From the NCBI GenBank assembly GCA_964404215.1, contig CAYOJF010000054.1, positions 1-33,402 on the forward strand: 33,402 nt of DNA, in the 5' to 3' direction. This DNA is from Aureispira sp964404215 (lineage in GTDB: Bacteria; Bacteroidota; Bacteroidia; Chitinophagales; Saprospiraceae). Made by a program: the position numbers and the translations under genes. Below, one piece after another: positions 15,729-24,749 of the stretch. The notes beneath the pieces were generated by a model, which made no database searches, had not been told where the DNA came from, and was given only the letters and a program-made list of their open reading frames with translations. Numbering within the stretch: the first letter of the stretch is position 1; every line of letters starts with the position of its first letter.

Positions 15729-18074
15729 CTAATCCTTTTCTTTTAGCCGCTTTTGCGTGACAACATATCCCATTACAATGAGTATAAACAGTGCTGTAGT
15801 TACCCCACCGATTTTGACTCGTTGGATAAATAAGTCCCAATCTGCTTTTTCTTTTAGTTCGACATACTCTGGATTAACAGAAGCAGGAGAGCCATTTCGG
15901 TTGAGTTTAGCCCAATTGCTGATAGCAGTGTTATCTGCTTTGAAATCCCGAAGCACTAATGTCTTAATTTTTTTGACTTCTTGTCGCCTAATTTTGTATC
16001 CAACACTATCGACGGGCATTCCTTCTGCATCATATAGCATAATAATATCTCTACGATTATCTAGCCCAAACTTTAGTCCTCCAATATAGTTCTTTGAGGT
16101 GGGAAAAGCAGCTTTAAATCGCTCTTCTTTTTTGCAGACGACTAAATAATTTTCTCCTTGTATGATGGTGCCATCAGGAAATGTAAATCTATTGTTGGCT
16201 CGATCTACAATAGACCAACCCGTGACATCCAAGTCATATTCAGTGGCATTGTAAAACTCGATCCAGTCACTAGATAGACTATCATAGATGCTGACTTCGT
16301 TGATAATCATCTGTTGTGCCGCAGGGTGTTCTTCTTTTTTGAAGACGGCTTTGATTTGTTGTTTATCAGTATGGAAACGCATTTGTAAATGGCGTCCTTC
16401 AATTTTTTCTTCTCCCATTTCCCAGTGTGAAAATTGGTATCCAAAATGTGGCATGGCATCCAATACTACTGGTAACTGTTGGAAGTAAATGCCCTTGAAG
16501 GTTCCTTTAGCAGGAATAACTGTGTTGACCATGACATAGCCACCACTATCTACCCTAGTAGTGAGTTCTACCTCGTCGCCGACCCAAGGGAATTGTTGTT
16601 TGATGAACTTCCGCATATATTGAGGTCGTTCCCGACTAAAGTTTTTCATCCGTTTGATTTCTCTATACCACCTTCTTGGAGCTAAATCCCATCGTTCCCA
16701 ATGGTTATCCATTTCTGGTTTGATATGAGCGGCATATTCCTCTATTCGTTTGATGATGCGAGTGGAATCTAAGGTATAGTTCATTCGATCTAAGAATCTA
16801 GAAATAAAACGTTCCTGAAATCCCTTGTTTTGCAATAATGATCTTAGGTTGAGGGTACTCCAAGGTGGATTGGGCCAGGATGGACCATTAGGTTTGGTAT
16901 GAAAAGCTAAACTATTATTGGTATGACCGTTTCGTCCATAATGTCCTAATCCAAAATCAGTATCAAACAGGATCCAACGCCATCGTCCGTTTTCAGTTTG
17001 GGGACGCCAAAATTTGATATTACCACCAGCATCTTGATTATCAATATAGATTTGGAGAATCTGATATTCCATAAAGTTGTCTATATCCATCATGGTAGTG
17101 ACTTGGTCAAAATTATCTTGATTAGCCAAATTATTTTTTCGCATAAAGGTCCGCATTCTATCATAATGCTTACGACTTCCTGCTTGTATATCTTTGCGGT
17201 GTTCTATTAGGTCAATACTATCTTTGTGGTACCCAAATCGTTCTTTGATATAATGACGGGTCAGTTTTTCTCTGAAATTGTAGAGTCCCCAGTATTTTCC
17301 ATTGATATAGACGATAGCAGGACGGTAGGCTTGAGTTTCTAGTCCCATTTCTTGACCAAAAGAGGTGATGAGTGCATCTCTAAAATGAGTTTCACCATAA
17401 TCAGATCCTGAATTGCGGAGTACCAGTCGTTTGTACTTTTCTTGTTTTCTGTCTTCAAAGATGGGGTAATCAATATATTTTTTCCCATAACGACTCTTAC
17501 TAGCATATAACGAAAATGATTTTTGAGGAAAAATACGGCTCATTCCCCCAAAAATTTTAAAACCCATTTTTGCTTCAAAAACTTCTTCTTTATCCGACTC
17601 TAATATCTCTATGTAGCAAGGGACTTCTCTACGAGAATAAAAATTAGCTCCTCTGTAAGGAAATTTTTTACTTGCTTTAGGACCTTTTACGAACAAGCCA
17701 GTTCCTAGATTGAATAAAGCTCCTTTGGGGATACAAACAGAAACTACTGGTAGTGTACTGGAGTCCTCTCTAACAATATACAAATTGGTCGCAACAGGAC
17801 TAGTACTCCCCTTTGAGTAGGCAATTGCTCGAACAACCTTAGTGGTGTCTAATAGAATTGGTTGGGTGTAAGGTTTAGATTTAGAAGTAGGGAGCACACC
17901 ATCTGTGGTATAGTATATACTAGCTTCAGGCGTATTGGTAGAAAAGACAAGCTCAAAAGAATCTTTGTAATAACCTGCTGGATGACTCACCTCTAGTACT
18001 AAAGTGGAATCGTTAGTTTGTCCTACTAGGACAGCGGTCCATAGTATCCCTATAATAATTAATAGTTGTTTCAT
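15729..18074 (-). CDS. CotH-kinase family protein with lamin-tail domain and C-terminal membrane anchor
   Basis: The 781-residue exported protein has a signal peptide (MKQLLIIIGILWTAVLVGQ). It is followed by a chitobiase-C-terminal-like beta module with YYTTDGVLPTSKSKPYT (about residues 54-70). A CotH-type atypical kinase domain covers about 110-480. It includes FGGMSRIFPQKSFSLY, RNSGSDYG, NGKYWGLYNFREK and the metal-binding FDTDFGLG with Asp371 and Asp373. A small beta domain is next (500-580), then a lamin-tail (LTD) domain from about 589 (INEVSIYDS, SDWIEFYNAT, LDVTGWSIVD). A single membrane helix (about 752-773) with a basic KRLKEKD end closes it. CotH phosphorylates spore-coat proteins in Bacillus; the target here is unknown. 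The membrane anchor instead of a T9SS tail suggests it stays in the envelope. Confidence 0.88.
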   Translation of the reverse strand: MKQLLIIIGILWTAVLVGQTNDSTLVLEVSHPAGYYKDSFELVFSTNTPEASIYYTTDGVLPTSKSKPYTQPILLDTTKVVRAIAYSKGSTSPVATNLYIVREDSSTLPVVSVCIPKGALFNLGTGLFVKGPKASKKFPYRGANFYSRREVPCYIEILESDKEEVFEAKMGFKIFGGMSRIFPQKSFSLYASKSRYGKKYIDYPIFEDRKQEKYKRLVLRNSGSDYGETHFRDALITSFGQEMGLETQAYRPAIVYINGKYWGLYNFREKLTRHYIKERFGYHKDSIDLIEHRKDIQAGSRKHYDRMRTFMRKNNLANQDNFDQVTTMMDIDNFMEYQILQIYIDNQDAGGNIKFWRPQTENGRWRWILFDTDFGLGHYGRNGHTNNSLAFHTKPNGPSWPNPPWSTLNLRSLLQNKGFQERFISRFLDRMNYTLDSTRIIKRIEEYAAHIKPEMDNHWERWDLAPRRWYREIKRMKNFSRERPQYMRKFIKQQFPWVGDEVELTTRVDSGGYVMVNTVIPAKGTFKGIYFQQLPVVLDAMPHFGYQFSHWEMGEEKIEGRHLQMRFHTDKQQIKAVFKKEEHPAAQQMIINEVSIYDSLSSDWIEFYNATEYDLDVTGWSIVDRANNRFTFPDGTIIQGENYLVVCKKEERFKAAFPTSKNYIGGLKFGLDNRRDIIMLYDAEGMPVDSVGYKIRRQEVKKIKTLVLRDFKADNTAISNWAKLNRNGSPASVNPEYVELKEKADWDLFIQRVKIGGVTTALFILIVMGYVVTQKRLKEKD

Positions 18075-18154
18075 GTCATTGGATCAATAAGAGTATTACA
18101 GTGTACTGAGGTATTCGACTACAGTCAATGATGGGGGTGACTTATGATTTAGTA

Positions 18155-18162
18155 CAAAATTA
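18155..18162 (-). promoter_or_regulatory. Possible -7 element for the CotH-like gene
   Basis: TAATTTTG on the minus strand, about 80 bases before the ATG at 18074, matches TAnnTTTG. The upstream sequence has no TTTG at the right distance, only a TTG at 14 bases, so the call is weak. Confidence 0.3.
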
Positions 18163-18203
18163 CACAACATTTCATACAATAAAGGTTTTGGACATAACCA
18201 AAT

Positions 18204-18241
18204 AAAAAATAGGATAAACCGATTACTCAGCTTATCCTATT
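18204..18241 (-). terminator. Terminator of the small lipoprotein gene
   Basis: A perfect 10-base-pair stem (18208-18217 with 18232-18241) is followed on the minus strand by six T (A run 18204-18209). It lies about 70 bases after the stop of the 68-residue lipoprotein gene and before the CotH gene's upstream region. Confidence 0.75.
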
Positions 18242-18311
18242 ATAGAAAATATATCTTGGGATAATTTTCTATTCAATCATTCTATCAAAATCAAAAGTAT
18301 AAATCTATGTA

Positions 18312-18518
18312 TTATAGACTATTTTCTCTAGTATCTGTGGTAAACACATAAGTAGCTTCTTTATCTAGATTCTTAAAATTGGAAACATTTCTTTTACCAT
18401 ACCAAGAACCCTTTCCTTTACAACCTTTTCTCTTGGTTAATTTACGCCCAGAGGAGTTGCATGAGGCAAAAAAAGATAAAGTAATTACAGCTAAACAGAG
18501 TGTCAATAAATTTTTCAT
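18312..18518 (-). CDS. Tiny lysine- and glycine-rich lipoprotein
   Basis: The 68-residue product has a clear lipoprotein signal: MKN, a hydrophobic core (LLTLCLAVITLSF) and lipobox FASC with Cys20. The mature peptide of about 49 residues is very basic at first (RKLTKRKGCKGKGSWYGKRN) and then acidic and polar. One further cysteine lies in GCKGKGSWYGK. It has its own terminator and a 157-base upstream region, so it seems to be a real monocistronic gene rather than a chance frame. The function is unknown; basic lipoproteins of this size might bind polyanions such as LPS or peptidoglycan, but that is speculation. Confidence 0.65.
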   Translation of the reverse strand: MKNLLTLCLAVITLSFFASCNSSGRKLTKRKGCKGKGSWYGKRNVSNFKNLDKEATYVFTTDTRENSL

Positions 18519-18675
18519 TTGTTTGGATTTTTTTCTTCGTAAAAATAGTAACCTAGATAACTATCCGTTATTTGTTACATCATTAACGTCTTTAAACTAC
18601 AAAATGTAACCGTTCGGTACTATCTTTTTTGAAAAAAATTAAATAAGCACTCAAAAAAAGCCTCTAAATACTCTT

Positions 18676-19872
18676 CTAAAGAATGCCGTTTTTCATATCT
18701 TCTCTAGCGGCTGCTTCTACTGCTTGAGCAACTTTAAAAGCTACTACTTCATCCAATGCAGGTGGAATAATCATTTCTTTGGTAGGATTTTGAATACTTC
18801 CAGCAATCGCTTTAGCGGCAGCTAATTTCATGTTGGGGGTTATCTGTTTGGCTCTAGCATCCAATGCCCCTCTGAAGATACCTGGGAAACCAAGTACATT
18901 ATTGACTTGGTTGGGCAAATCACTTCGTCCTGTACCTACAATAGCCGCTCCACCTTTGTAAGCTTCTTCGGGCATTATTTCAGGAATGGGGTTCGCTAGT
19001 GCGAAGATAATGGAATCTTTGTTCATCGTTGCAATATCGTCTGCATTGAGTAGGTTACCTTGGCTTACACCAATAAACACGTCTGCATTAACGATGGCAT
19101 CTTTCAGTGACCCAGCTTTATTTTCGTAGTTTGTAAAACTAAGCGTTTTCTTTTTGGCGTCATTCAACCCTGTTCGGTCTCTATTGATGATACCTTTGCT
19201 ATCGCACATGATAATCTCTTTGACAGGGATACAGCTACTATTTCCGTCAGAATGCTCTACACAACGCAGCAATCTAGCGATCGCTATTCCTGCTGCTCCA
19301 GCACCATTAATGACTACGGTTAAGTCTTCCATTTTTTTGTTGACCAGTTTAGCAGCATTAATTAATGCTCCTAGAACAACAATAGCAGTACCATGCTGAT
19401 CGTCATGAAAAACAGGAATACCCAAATCTTGTAGTCTTGCTTCTACCTCAAAGCTTCTAGGAGCAGCAATATCTTCTAAGTTTACCCCTCCAAATACAGG
19501 AGCAATACGACGTACTGTTTCTACGATTTCGTCTACATCTTGTGTATCTAGACAAATAGGAAAAGCGTTGATATTTCCAAATCGTCTGAAAAGCATGGCT
19601 TTTCCTTCCATGACGGGTATCGAAGCTGCTGCTCCAATATTGCCTAATCCTAATACCGCTGAGCCATCACTTACAATAGCAACAGAATTGCTCTTAATCG
19701 TATATTCCCAAACGGCTTCTGGATTTTCTGCAATTGCCAAACATGGAGCTGCTACTCCTGGTGAGTAAACTAGTGATAAATGTTCTTTTGTACGAACATC
19801 CATTTTATTGCGAACACCTATTTTCCCTTTTAAGTAACGATGTAAATTCAGTGATTCTTCGTTATAATCCAT
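18676..19872 (-). CDS. Malic enzyme, short form (malate dehydrogenase, oxaloacetate-decarboxylating)
   Basis: The enzyme oxidises and decarboxylates malate to pyruvate and CO2 with NAD+ or NADP+ in the cytoplasm. The ATG at 19872 gives 398 residues (MDYNEESLNLHRYLKGKIG), the usual length for the two-domain bacterial form without the phosphotransacetylase-like C-terminal domain of E. coli MaeB. A TTG 30 codons upstream is rejected. Hallmarks are YSPGVAAPC (36-44), the SDGSAVLGLGNIG loop, EGKAMLF with a candidate catalytic Lys, metal-binding LEDIAAP and FHDDQHGTA, the Rossmann loop GAGAAGIAIARLL, and FALANPIPEI. Cofactor choice cannot be decided by eye. It is divergent from the symporter gene across about 200 bases. 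Confidence 0.95.
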   Translation of the reverse strand: MDYNEESLNLHRYLKGKIGVRNKMDVRTKEHLSLVYSPGVAAPCLAIAENPEAVWEYTIKSNSVAIVSDGSAVLGLGNIGAAASIPVMEGKAMLFRRFGNINAFPICLDTQDVDEIVETVRRIAPVFGGVNLEDIAAPRSFEVEARLQDLGIPVFHDDQHGTAIVVLGALINAAKLVNKKMEDLTVVINGAGAAGIAIARLLRCVEHSDGNSSCIPVKEIIMCDSKGIINRDRTGLNDAKKKTLSFTNYENKAGSLKDAIVNADVFIGVSQGNLLNADDIATMNKDSIIFALANPIPEIMPEEAYKGGAAIVGTGRSDLPNQVNNVLGFPGIFRGALDARAKQITPNMKLAAAKAIAGSIQNPTKEMIIPPALDEVVAFKVAQAVEAAAREDMKNGIL

Positions 19873-20076
19873 AATATTTAATGCTGTTTTGGGTAACTTA
19901 ATTAAATTTGTTTTACTATACGAAACTTTCTGTGAGGCTGCTCTATTAGGAGACTTCCTCAAAAAGTCACACTAATGTAAACTAAAAATAGCAATATAGT
20001 TCAATTATAGGACAATATTATTGTATCCAGCGGGCATAGCATTTGCTAACCTACTCTACTAAACTGAAATTAAAAA

Positions 20077-21666
20077 ATGAATCCACCAATCGAATTGAAT
20101 AGTAATTTATCACCTGGTTTAATTTTATTTATAGTAGCAGGATATTTCCTTTTGCTAATTGGAGTCGCTTGGTGGACGAGTAGAGGGGCTAGTAATCAAG
20201 ATTTTTTTGTTGCAAATAAGCAATCTCCTTGGTATGTGGTTGCTTTTGGTATGGTAGGGGCTTCTCTTTCTGGAGTAACTTTTATTTCAGTTCCTGGTAT
20301 GGTAGGAGCGATGCAGTTGACGGATAGTACTACTCCGATTCCTAATATGCAGTTTTCGTATATGCAAATGGTTTTAGGGTATTTGGTGGGGTATACATTT
20401 ATCGCGGTAGTATTATTACCATTATATTATCGACTAAAGTTAACGTCTATTTATACTTATTTAGAGACTAGATTTGGAGTAGCTTCGTATAAGACAGGAG
20501 CTGGATTTTTTCTACTCTCTCGTACTATAGGAGCTTCTTTTCGGTTGTATTTAGTCGCCATGGTTTTACAGGCATTTGTTTTTGATGCTTGGGGAATTCC
20601 TTTTTGGGTGACTACCTTAAGCACCATTTTCTTGATTTGGATTTATACTTTTAGAGGGGGGATCAAGACGATTATTTGGACGGATACTTTGCAGACTACT
20701 TTTATGTTATTGGCGGTAGGGCTAACAGTTTATGAATTGACGGGGTTAGTTGGGAGTTCTGTGGGGAGTGCTTGGGAGGCTGTCGAAAACAATGGAATGG
20801 GACAGATTTTCTTTTTTGAAGGAGGATGGTCTGACCCTAATAATTTTTTCAAACAATTTTTGGCAGGAGCATTCATAGCAATTGTTATGACTGGATTGGA
20901 TCAAGACATGATGCAAAAAAACCTGAGCTGCAAAAATATTGGAGAGGCACAAAAGAATATGTTTTCTTTTAGTGTAGTATTATTAGTCGTCAATTTTATC
21001 TTTTTATTCTTAGGAGCTTTATTAGCTATTTATGCCCTTTCGGTAGGTATAGATGCTACAGGAGATAAGCTTTATCCAACTATTGCTCTACAGCATTTAT
21101 CCACTCCTGTTGGTGTCGTCTTTATCATCGGGCTGGTAGCAGCAGCCTATTCTAGTGCAGATTCTGCTTTGACTGCTTTGACGACTTCCTTTTGTGTAGA
21201 TTTCCTAGGGTTCAAAAGTGAAGCTTCAGAGTCCTCTACCGAGACGATACAGGATATTCTAGATCAAGCCGAATCAGTTACCTCCAATACTAAATCAAAG
21301 AAAATACGCTACCAAGTACATCTTGGTTTTTCATTGCTATTGTTTGTGGTGATTGTTCTTTTTTGGATGATTAATGACCGCTCTGTTATCAATTCTTTAT
21401 TCAAATTTGCAGGATATACTTATGGACCTTTACTAGGGTTGTATGCCTTTGGGTTATTCACCAAAAGAAAAGTCAGCGACCGATTGGTACCTTTTGTTTG
21501 TATAGCTGCCCCAGTATTAACTTTTCTATTGACGAGTTATTCTCAACAGTTATTTTGGGGATATAAGTTTGGGTTCGAATTATTACTAGTCAATGGTTTA
21601 TTGACCTTTATAGGATTGATTTTGATTAGCAATAAAGATGAAAATTATTTGGTAGGAGAATTTTAA
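20077..21666 (+). CDS. Sodium:solute symporter (SSS family)
   Basis: This inner-membrane secondary transporter couples Na+ entry to uptake of a small solute. The 529-residue protein shows about 13 hydrophobic helices. Family signatures include FFVANKQSPWYVVAFGMVGASLSGVTFIS near the first unwound helix (about residues 42-71), the YYRLKLTSIYTYLETRFG motif, RTIGASFRLYL, FRGGIKTIIWTDTLQ, and AAYSSADSALTALTTSF, which carries the Na2-site Ser/Ala residues in helix 8. A cytoplasmic loop rich in Ser and Glu (about 388-409) precedes the last helices. The substrate is not determinable. A fatty acid desaturase gene follows after 36 bases and may share its transcript. Confidence 0.93.
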   Translation: MNPPIELNSNLSPGLILFIVAGYFLLLIGVAWWTSRGASNQDFFVANKQSPWYVVAFGMVGASLSGVTFISVPGMVGAMQLTDSTTPIPNMQFSYMQMVLGYLVGYTFIAVVLLPLYYRLKLTSIYTYLETRFGVASYKTGAGFFLLSRTIGASFRLYLVAMVLQAFVFDAWGIPFWVTTLSTIFLIWIYTFRGGIKTIIWTDTLQTTFMLLAVGLTVYELTGLVGSSVGSAWEAVENNGMGQIFFFEGGWSDPNNFFKQFLAGAFIAIVMTGLDQDMMQKNLSCKNIGEAQKNMFSFSVVLLVVNFIFLFLGALLAIYALSVGIDATGDKLYPTIALQHLSTPVGVVFIIGLVAAAYSSADSALTALTTSFCVDFLGFKSEASESSTETIQDILDQAESVTSNTKSKKIRYQVHLGFSLLLFVVIVLFWMINDRSVINSLFKFAGYTYGPLLGLYAFGLFTKRKVSDRLVPFVCIAAPVLTFLLTSYSQQLFWGYKFGFELLLVNGLLTFIGLILISNKDENYLVGEF

Positions 21667-21702
21667 AATATGCTTTTACCCAAAACATATAATTAATCAA
21701 CA

Positions 21703-22662
21703 ATGAAGGAACATTTTTATCAGAGCGAAACGATATCAGACGAGGCAATAAAGGAGTTGATACAAAAAAGTGATCATCCCGCAATGATACGTTTTGTTAT
21801 TATGTATAGCCTATTTGTTGGATTTGGCATTTGGGTAGTATATAGTTGGGGAGGGGGAAGTATTTGGCAGCAATTAGTTTCTGTATTAGGATTCGGTATC
21901 ATACATTGTAGTTTGTTTGCATGTGAACATGAGACGGTTCATGCGACAGCATTCAAATCAAGAACCTTAAATAAAATTGCAGCTTTTTTGTGTGGAATCG
22001 GACAAATATACCCCCCTTCAGTCTTTAAAGAATTGCATTATGCACATCATAGGCATACGCATGAACCAGGTCTTGATCCTGAAATTTCATTTGGAGGAAA
22101 GCCTATCCCCTCCGTTATTAGCAACCCACCGATGTATTTATCATGGTTGACAGGATTCCCACTTTTTTTTGCAAAGTTTCTTTTTACAATAGTTGGTGTG
22201 CTTAGGGTGCCAGAGTTCTTACGTAAAGCATTATTCCCGTTTATTCGTCCAGCAGTCAAGGGGCGTATTTTTGTAGAAGCATGGGTGATTTTTATTATTT
22301 ATGCTTCCTTTGTTTATTTGGCAATCTATGTAAATGCTGGATTTTGGGGGTTATTTGTAGGGCAAGTTGTAGGGCATTGTATACTGGCAGTATATTTAGT
22401 GCCAGAACACAATGGCTTACCTCATGAAGGAACCATTCTAGAGAAAACACGAAGTGTCAACACGACCAGCATCGTCAAATTAGTAATGTGGAATATGCCT
22501 TATCATGCAGAGCATCATGCTTATCCAGCAGTGCCATTTCATGCCTTGCCTGATTTAAACAAAGTAATGGAAGAAGATTTAATTTATAAGGAAGAAGGAC
22601 ATACTGCTGTACATTTGAAAGTGATGAAACATACCGTGTCTAGAAGTGAATTTGAAGTATAA
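21703..22662 (+). CDS. Fatty acid desaturase family membrane protein (second copy, different subfamily)
   Basis: The 319-residue membrane protein has a complete di-iron histidine set: HETVH at residues 76-80, HYAHHRHTH at 112-120, and HAEHH at 268-272, plus PEHNGLPH. Hydrophobic helices lie at about 28-47, 54-72, 147-165 and 192-232. The KELHYAHHRHTH...DPE pattern resembles desaturases of the delta-12/beta-carotene-hydroxylase branch rather than the delta-9 acyl-CoA type. The product could modify an acyl chain, a carotenoid or a sphingoid base. It begins 36 bases after the symporter stop, which suggests co-transcription. It is clearly different in sequence from the desaturase at 13987-15021. 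Confidence 0.88.
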   Translation: MKEHFYQSETISDEAIKELIQKSDHPAMIRFVIMYSLFVGFGIWVVYSWGGGSIWQQLVSVLGFGIIHCSLFACEHETVHATAFKSRTLNKIAAFLCGIGQIYPPSVFKELHYAHHRHTHEPGLDPEISFGGKPIPSVISNPPMYLSWLTGFPLFFAKFLFTIVGVLRVPEFLRKALFPFIRPAVKGRIFVEAWVIFIIYASFVYLAIYVNAGFWGLFVGQVVGHCILAVYLVPEHNGLPHEGTILEKTRSVNTTSIVKLVMWNMPYHAEHHAYPAVPFHALPDLNKVMEEDLIYKEEGHTAVHLKVMKHTVSRSEFEV

Positions 22663-22700
22663 AAAAAATTGATTACTCCTTTCATGAAACAAGTCATCTA

Positions 22701-23975
22701 TTATTTTGCATCATTATCTTCAATACTTGGAGCTTTCCAGGTACTGTAGCCTACATCAACCCCTTTTGCTTTTTCTACGGCTTTTCCTTTTCTTCCTTTA
22801 TCATAAATCAGTGCAATAGTCATTACGATACTAGTTGAAATGATAATGAAGAGTAAGATGCCAGCATCAAATCCTTCGAATTTTAAATCTTCAGGTATGG
22901 CGTAAAAAAGCATGACAGTAATTAATCCTCTAGGAGCAATGAATAGTTGGGGAACAATATCACTGCCTAGCATGATGCGTAGGAGTACAAAACGAATCGC
23001 ATAGATGGATAACAAAACTAATCCACTAATAATGGCAACCTTGATACTCAATAGAGAGGCTAAAGAAATCGAAATTCCAAAAATGACGAAAAAGAAAGTG
23101 CGGACGACAAAGGCTGTCTCAATTGTAATAATATGCAAATCTTCGTAGATTTCTTTAATTTTGGTTTGATCTACCCAGTCTTGTAATTTACCTCTGAAAA
23201 AGACATTGACATTGCCAATAAATAAACCAAAAATTAAGATGATAATTAATGGGGATAAATGTATGTTCTTACCTACAGCATAGAGCAAGAGCAAGACAGA
23301 TATGAGTAAAAATAACTTGGCATGGCTACTTATTTTTTGGAATATCAGAATGAGTAAATAACTTGAGACAAACGAAATGGCTATTGTTAATCCCAAATTG
23401 CCAACAAAGCCAAGAATGACACTTTCACCAGCTTTTGCGTGGAGTTGATCAATCAAGAAATAGAAGAGCATGATCCCTAATATATCCGAAAAAGTACTTT
23501 CATAGACATGAAATTCTTTTTTGATAGGAGAGAGGGAATCAACACTAGGTATAATGATAGCACTAGAGAGTATAGAAAGTGGTGTAGCATATAACCAAGC
23601 TACTTCCATGGTCATTCCTTCAATATAATAGTGCAAAATAGCAGCAGCTACCCAAGTGGATAGTATGAGCCCAATGAGGGCAATCCCTAGTGCTTTGACA
23701 ATAGGCCAGAGTTTTTCATAGTTCAGTTCTAGCTCTAGAGCGGCTTCTAAGACAATCATAATCAAACCAACAATTCCAATCACTTTTAGAACAGGTAAGA
23801 AATCTAGATTGGTCATACCATTGGCATCTAGGGCTATTTTACAGCCAATCCCTAGTATGATAAGCATCAGTACAGATGGGATATTTGTCTTCTTGGAGAG
23901 TTCTCCAAAGAAGAAAGAAATGATAACAACCAAAGAGGCGATGATAATCTGATTATTAGAGCTAATAGCTTCCAT
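22701..23975 (-). CDS. Cation:proton antiporter (NhaP/CPA1-like)
   Basis: An inner-membrane monovalent cation/H+ exchanger of the Na+/H+ exchanger fold (PF00999). The ATG at 23975 (MEAISSNNQIII) gives 424 residues; an in-frame ATG 12 codons upstream is less likely. About 12 helices fill residues 8-385, with the usual features: SKKTNIPSVLMLIILGIG at the start, FHVYESTFSDILGIMLFY at the exchange site (with SD where many relatives have ND), and RTFFFVIFGISISL before the last helices. A charged cytoplasmic tail of about 45 residues ends DNDAK. It is the last gene of a group that starts with a P-loop ATPase and an MscS-like protein, 44 bases after the latter, which suggests shared control of ion flux. 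Confidence 0.88.
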   Translation of the reverse strand: MEAISSNNQIIIASLVVIISFFFGELSKKTNIPSVLMLIILGIGCKIALDANGMTNLDFLPVLKVIGIVGLIMIVLEAALELELNYEKLWPIVKALGIALIGLILSTWVAAAILHYYIEGMTMEVAWLYATPLSILSSAIIIPSVDSLSPIKKEFHVYESTFSDILGIMLFYFLIDQLHAKAGESVILGFVGNLGLTIAISFVSSYLLILIFQKISSHAKLFLLISVLLLLYAVGKNIHLSPLIIILIFGLFIGNVNVFFRGKLQDWVDQTKIKEIYEDLHIITIETAFVVRTFFFVIFGISISLASLLSIKVAIISGLVLLSIYAIRFVLLRIMLGSDIVPQLFIAPRGLITVMLFYAIPEDLKFEGFDAGILLFIIISTSIVMTIALIYDKGRKGKAVEKAKGVDVGYSTWKAPSIEDNDAK

Positions 23976-24019
23976 AAGGTATATATTTGAGATAAGTATT
24001 TGAGTGTACAATAATAGCG

Positions 24020-24745
24020 TTAGTAAGAAAGCGTACAGCGGTAATGCCAGGTTTCGATCAAATCAATAATTTCTTTCTTATGTCCTCCTGGTCGGAGTAG
24101 TACTTTTATCTGAATCCGATTTTCCTTGATATTGTCAATAAAAGTCGGCTGAAAACTAGGATCTAAGTAAGGGACTTGGAGTAAACGAAATAAGATGTTT
24201 TGTGGGGTCAGCTTCGTAATCTCTTGATCAATAGGATGTATATTGATATAGCAATATTCTTTGGTATCATTATCAGAGACCAAACTAAATCCTTTTTGCT
24301 GAATATGGGTATAACTGAAATACTGAACACCATCAGCGGTCATAATGAAGATGCCTAAGGCATTCATTTTGTTGATATCGCCTCGTATGTTACCGACTAA
24401 TACTCCTTTACCAATTCTGAAGCTATTGTCATATTGTAATAAAATTCCAGTCCAATAATTTCGGATCAGAGGAAAGAATATAGCAATGAGCAAGAGCAGA
24501 AAAATACCATTCCAGAAAGGACTCATCAACCAAAATAACGTTAGTATGATTAGGCCACCTGTCGGGACATAAAACAAGAGGATACGTCTTGAAAAGTTTT
24601 CGACCCAGCGTTTCGCAGCAGCACCTAATGCTAGCATAGGAAGACGATGATGTATGAGTCTTAATAGGAGGTACATAGAGACAATGACGATGGTCATTAT
24701 CAGAAAGCTGTACCCACTGAGTGGATTCTCTAATAAATGGTTCAT
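24020..24745 (-). CDS. Degenerate MscS-like membrane protein
   Basis: The 241-residue protein has N-terminal membrane helices (about 12-30, 52-72 and 76-93) followed by an MscS-type beta domain. RNYWTGILLQYDNSFRIGK, then VLVGNIRGDI and MTADGVQYF, line up with the end of pore helix TM3 and the beta domain of E. coli MscS (LxxGVLLxxxxPFRxGxxVxxG, then TADG). Two hallmarks are missing: the Gly/Ala-rich pore-lining TM3a is replaced by bulky FLLLLIAIFFPLI, and the VPN turn after TADG is replaced by FSYTH. It is therefore probably not an ordinary stretch-gated pore. It starts 4 bases after the ATPase stop and ends 44 bases before the antiporter, so it is translationally close to both. Confidence 0.75.
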   Translation of the reverse strand: MNHLLENPLSGYSFLIMTIVIVSMYLLLRLIHHRLPMLALGAAAKRWVENFSRRILLFYVPTGGLIILTLFWLMSPFWNGIFLLLLIAIFFPLIRNYWTGILLQYDNSFRIGKGVLVGNIRGDINKMNALGIFIMTADGVQYFSYTHIQQKGFSLVSDNDTKEYCYINIHPIDQEITKLTPQNILFRLLQVPYLDPSFQPTFIDNIKENRIQIKVLLRPGGHKKEIIDLIETWHYRCTLSY

Positions 24746-24749
24746 TCGT

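Noticed and set aside
19873..19962. Longer malic enzyme starting at a TTG at 19962
   Set aside because: The extra 30 residues do not resemble the family, and the ATG at 19872 gives the normal N-terminus.
19963..20076. TAGCATTTGC as a promoter element for the symporter
   Set aside because: It has one base too many between TA and TTTG, and no TTTG lies at the right distance; too weak to list as a feature.
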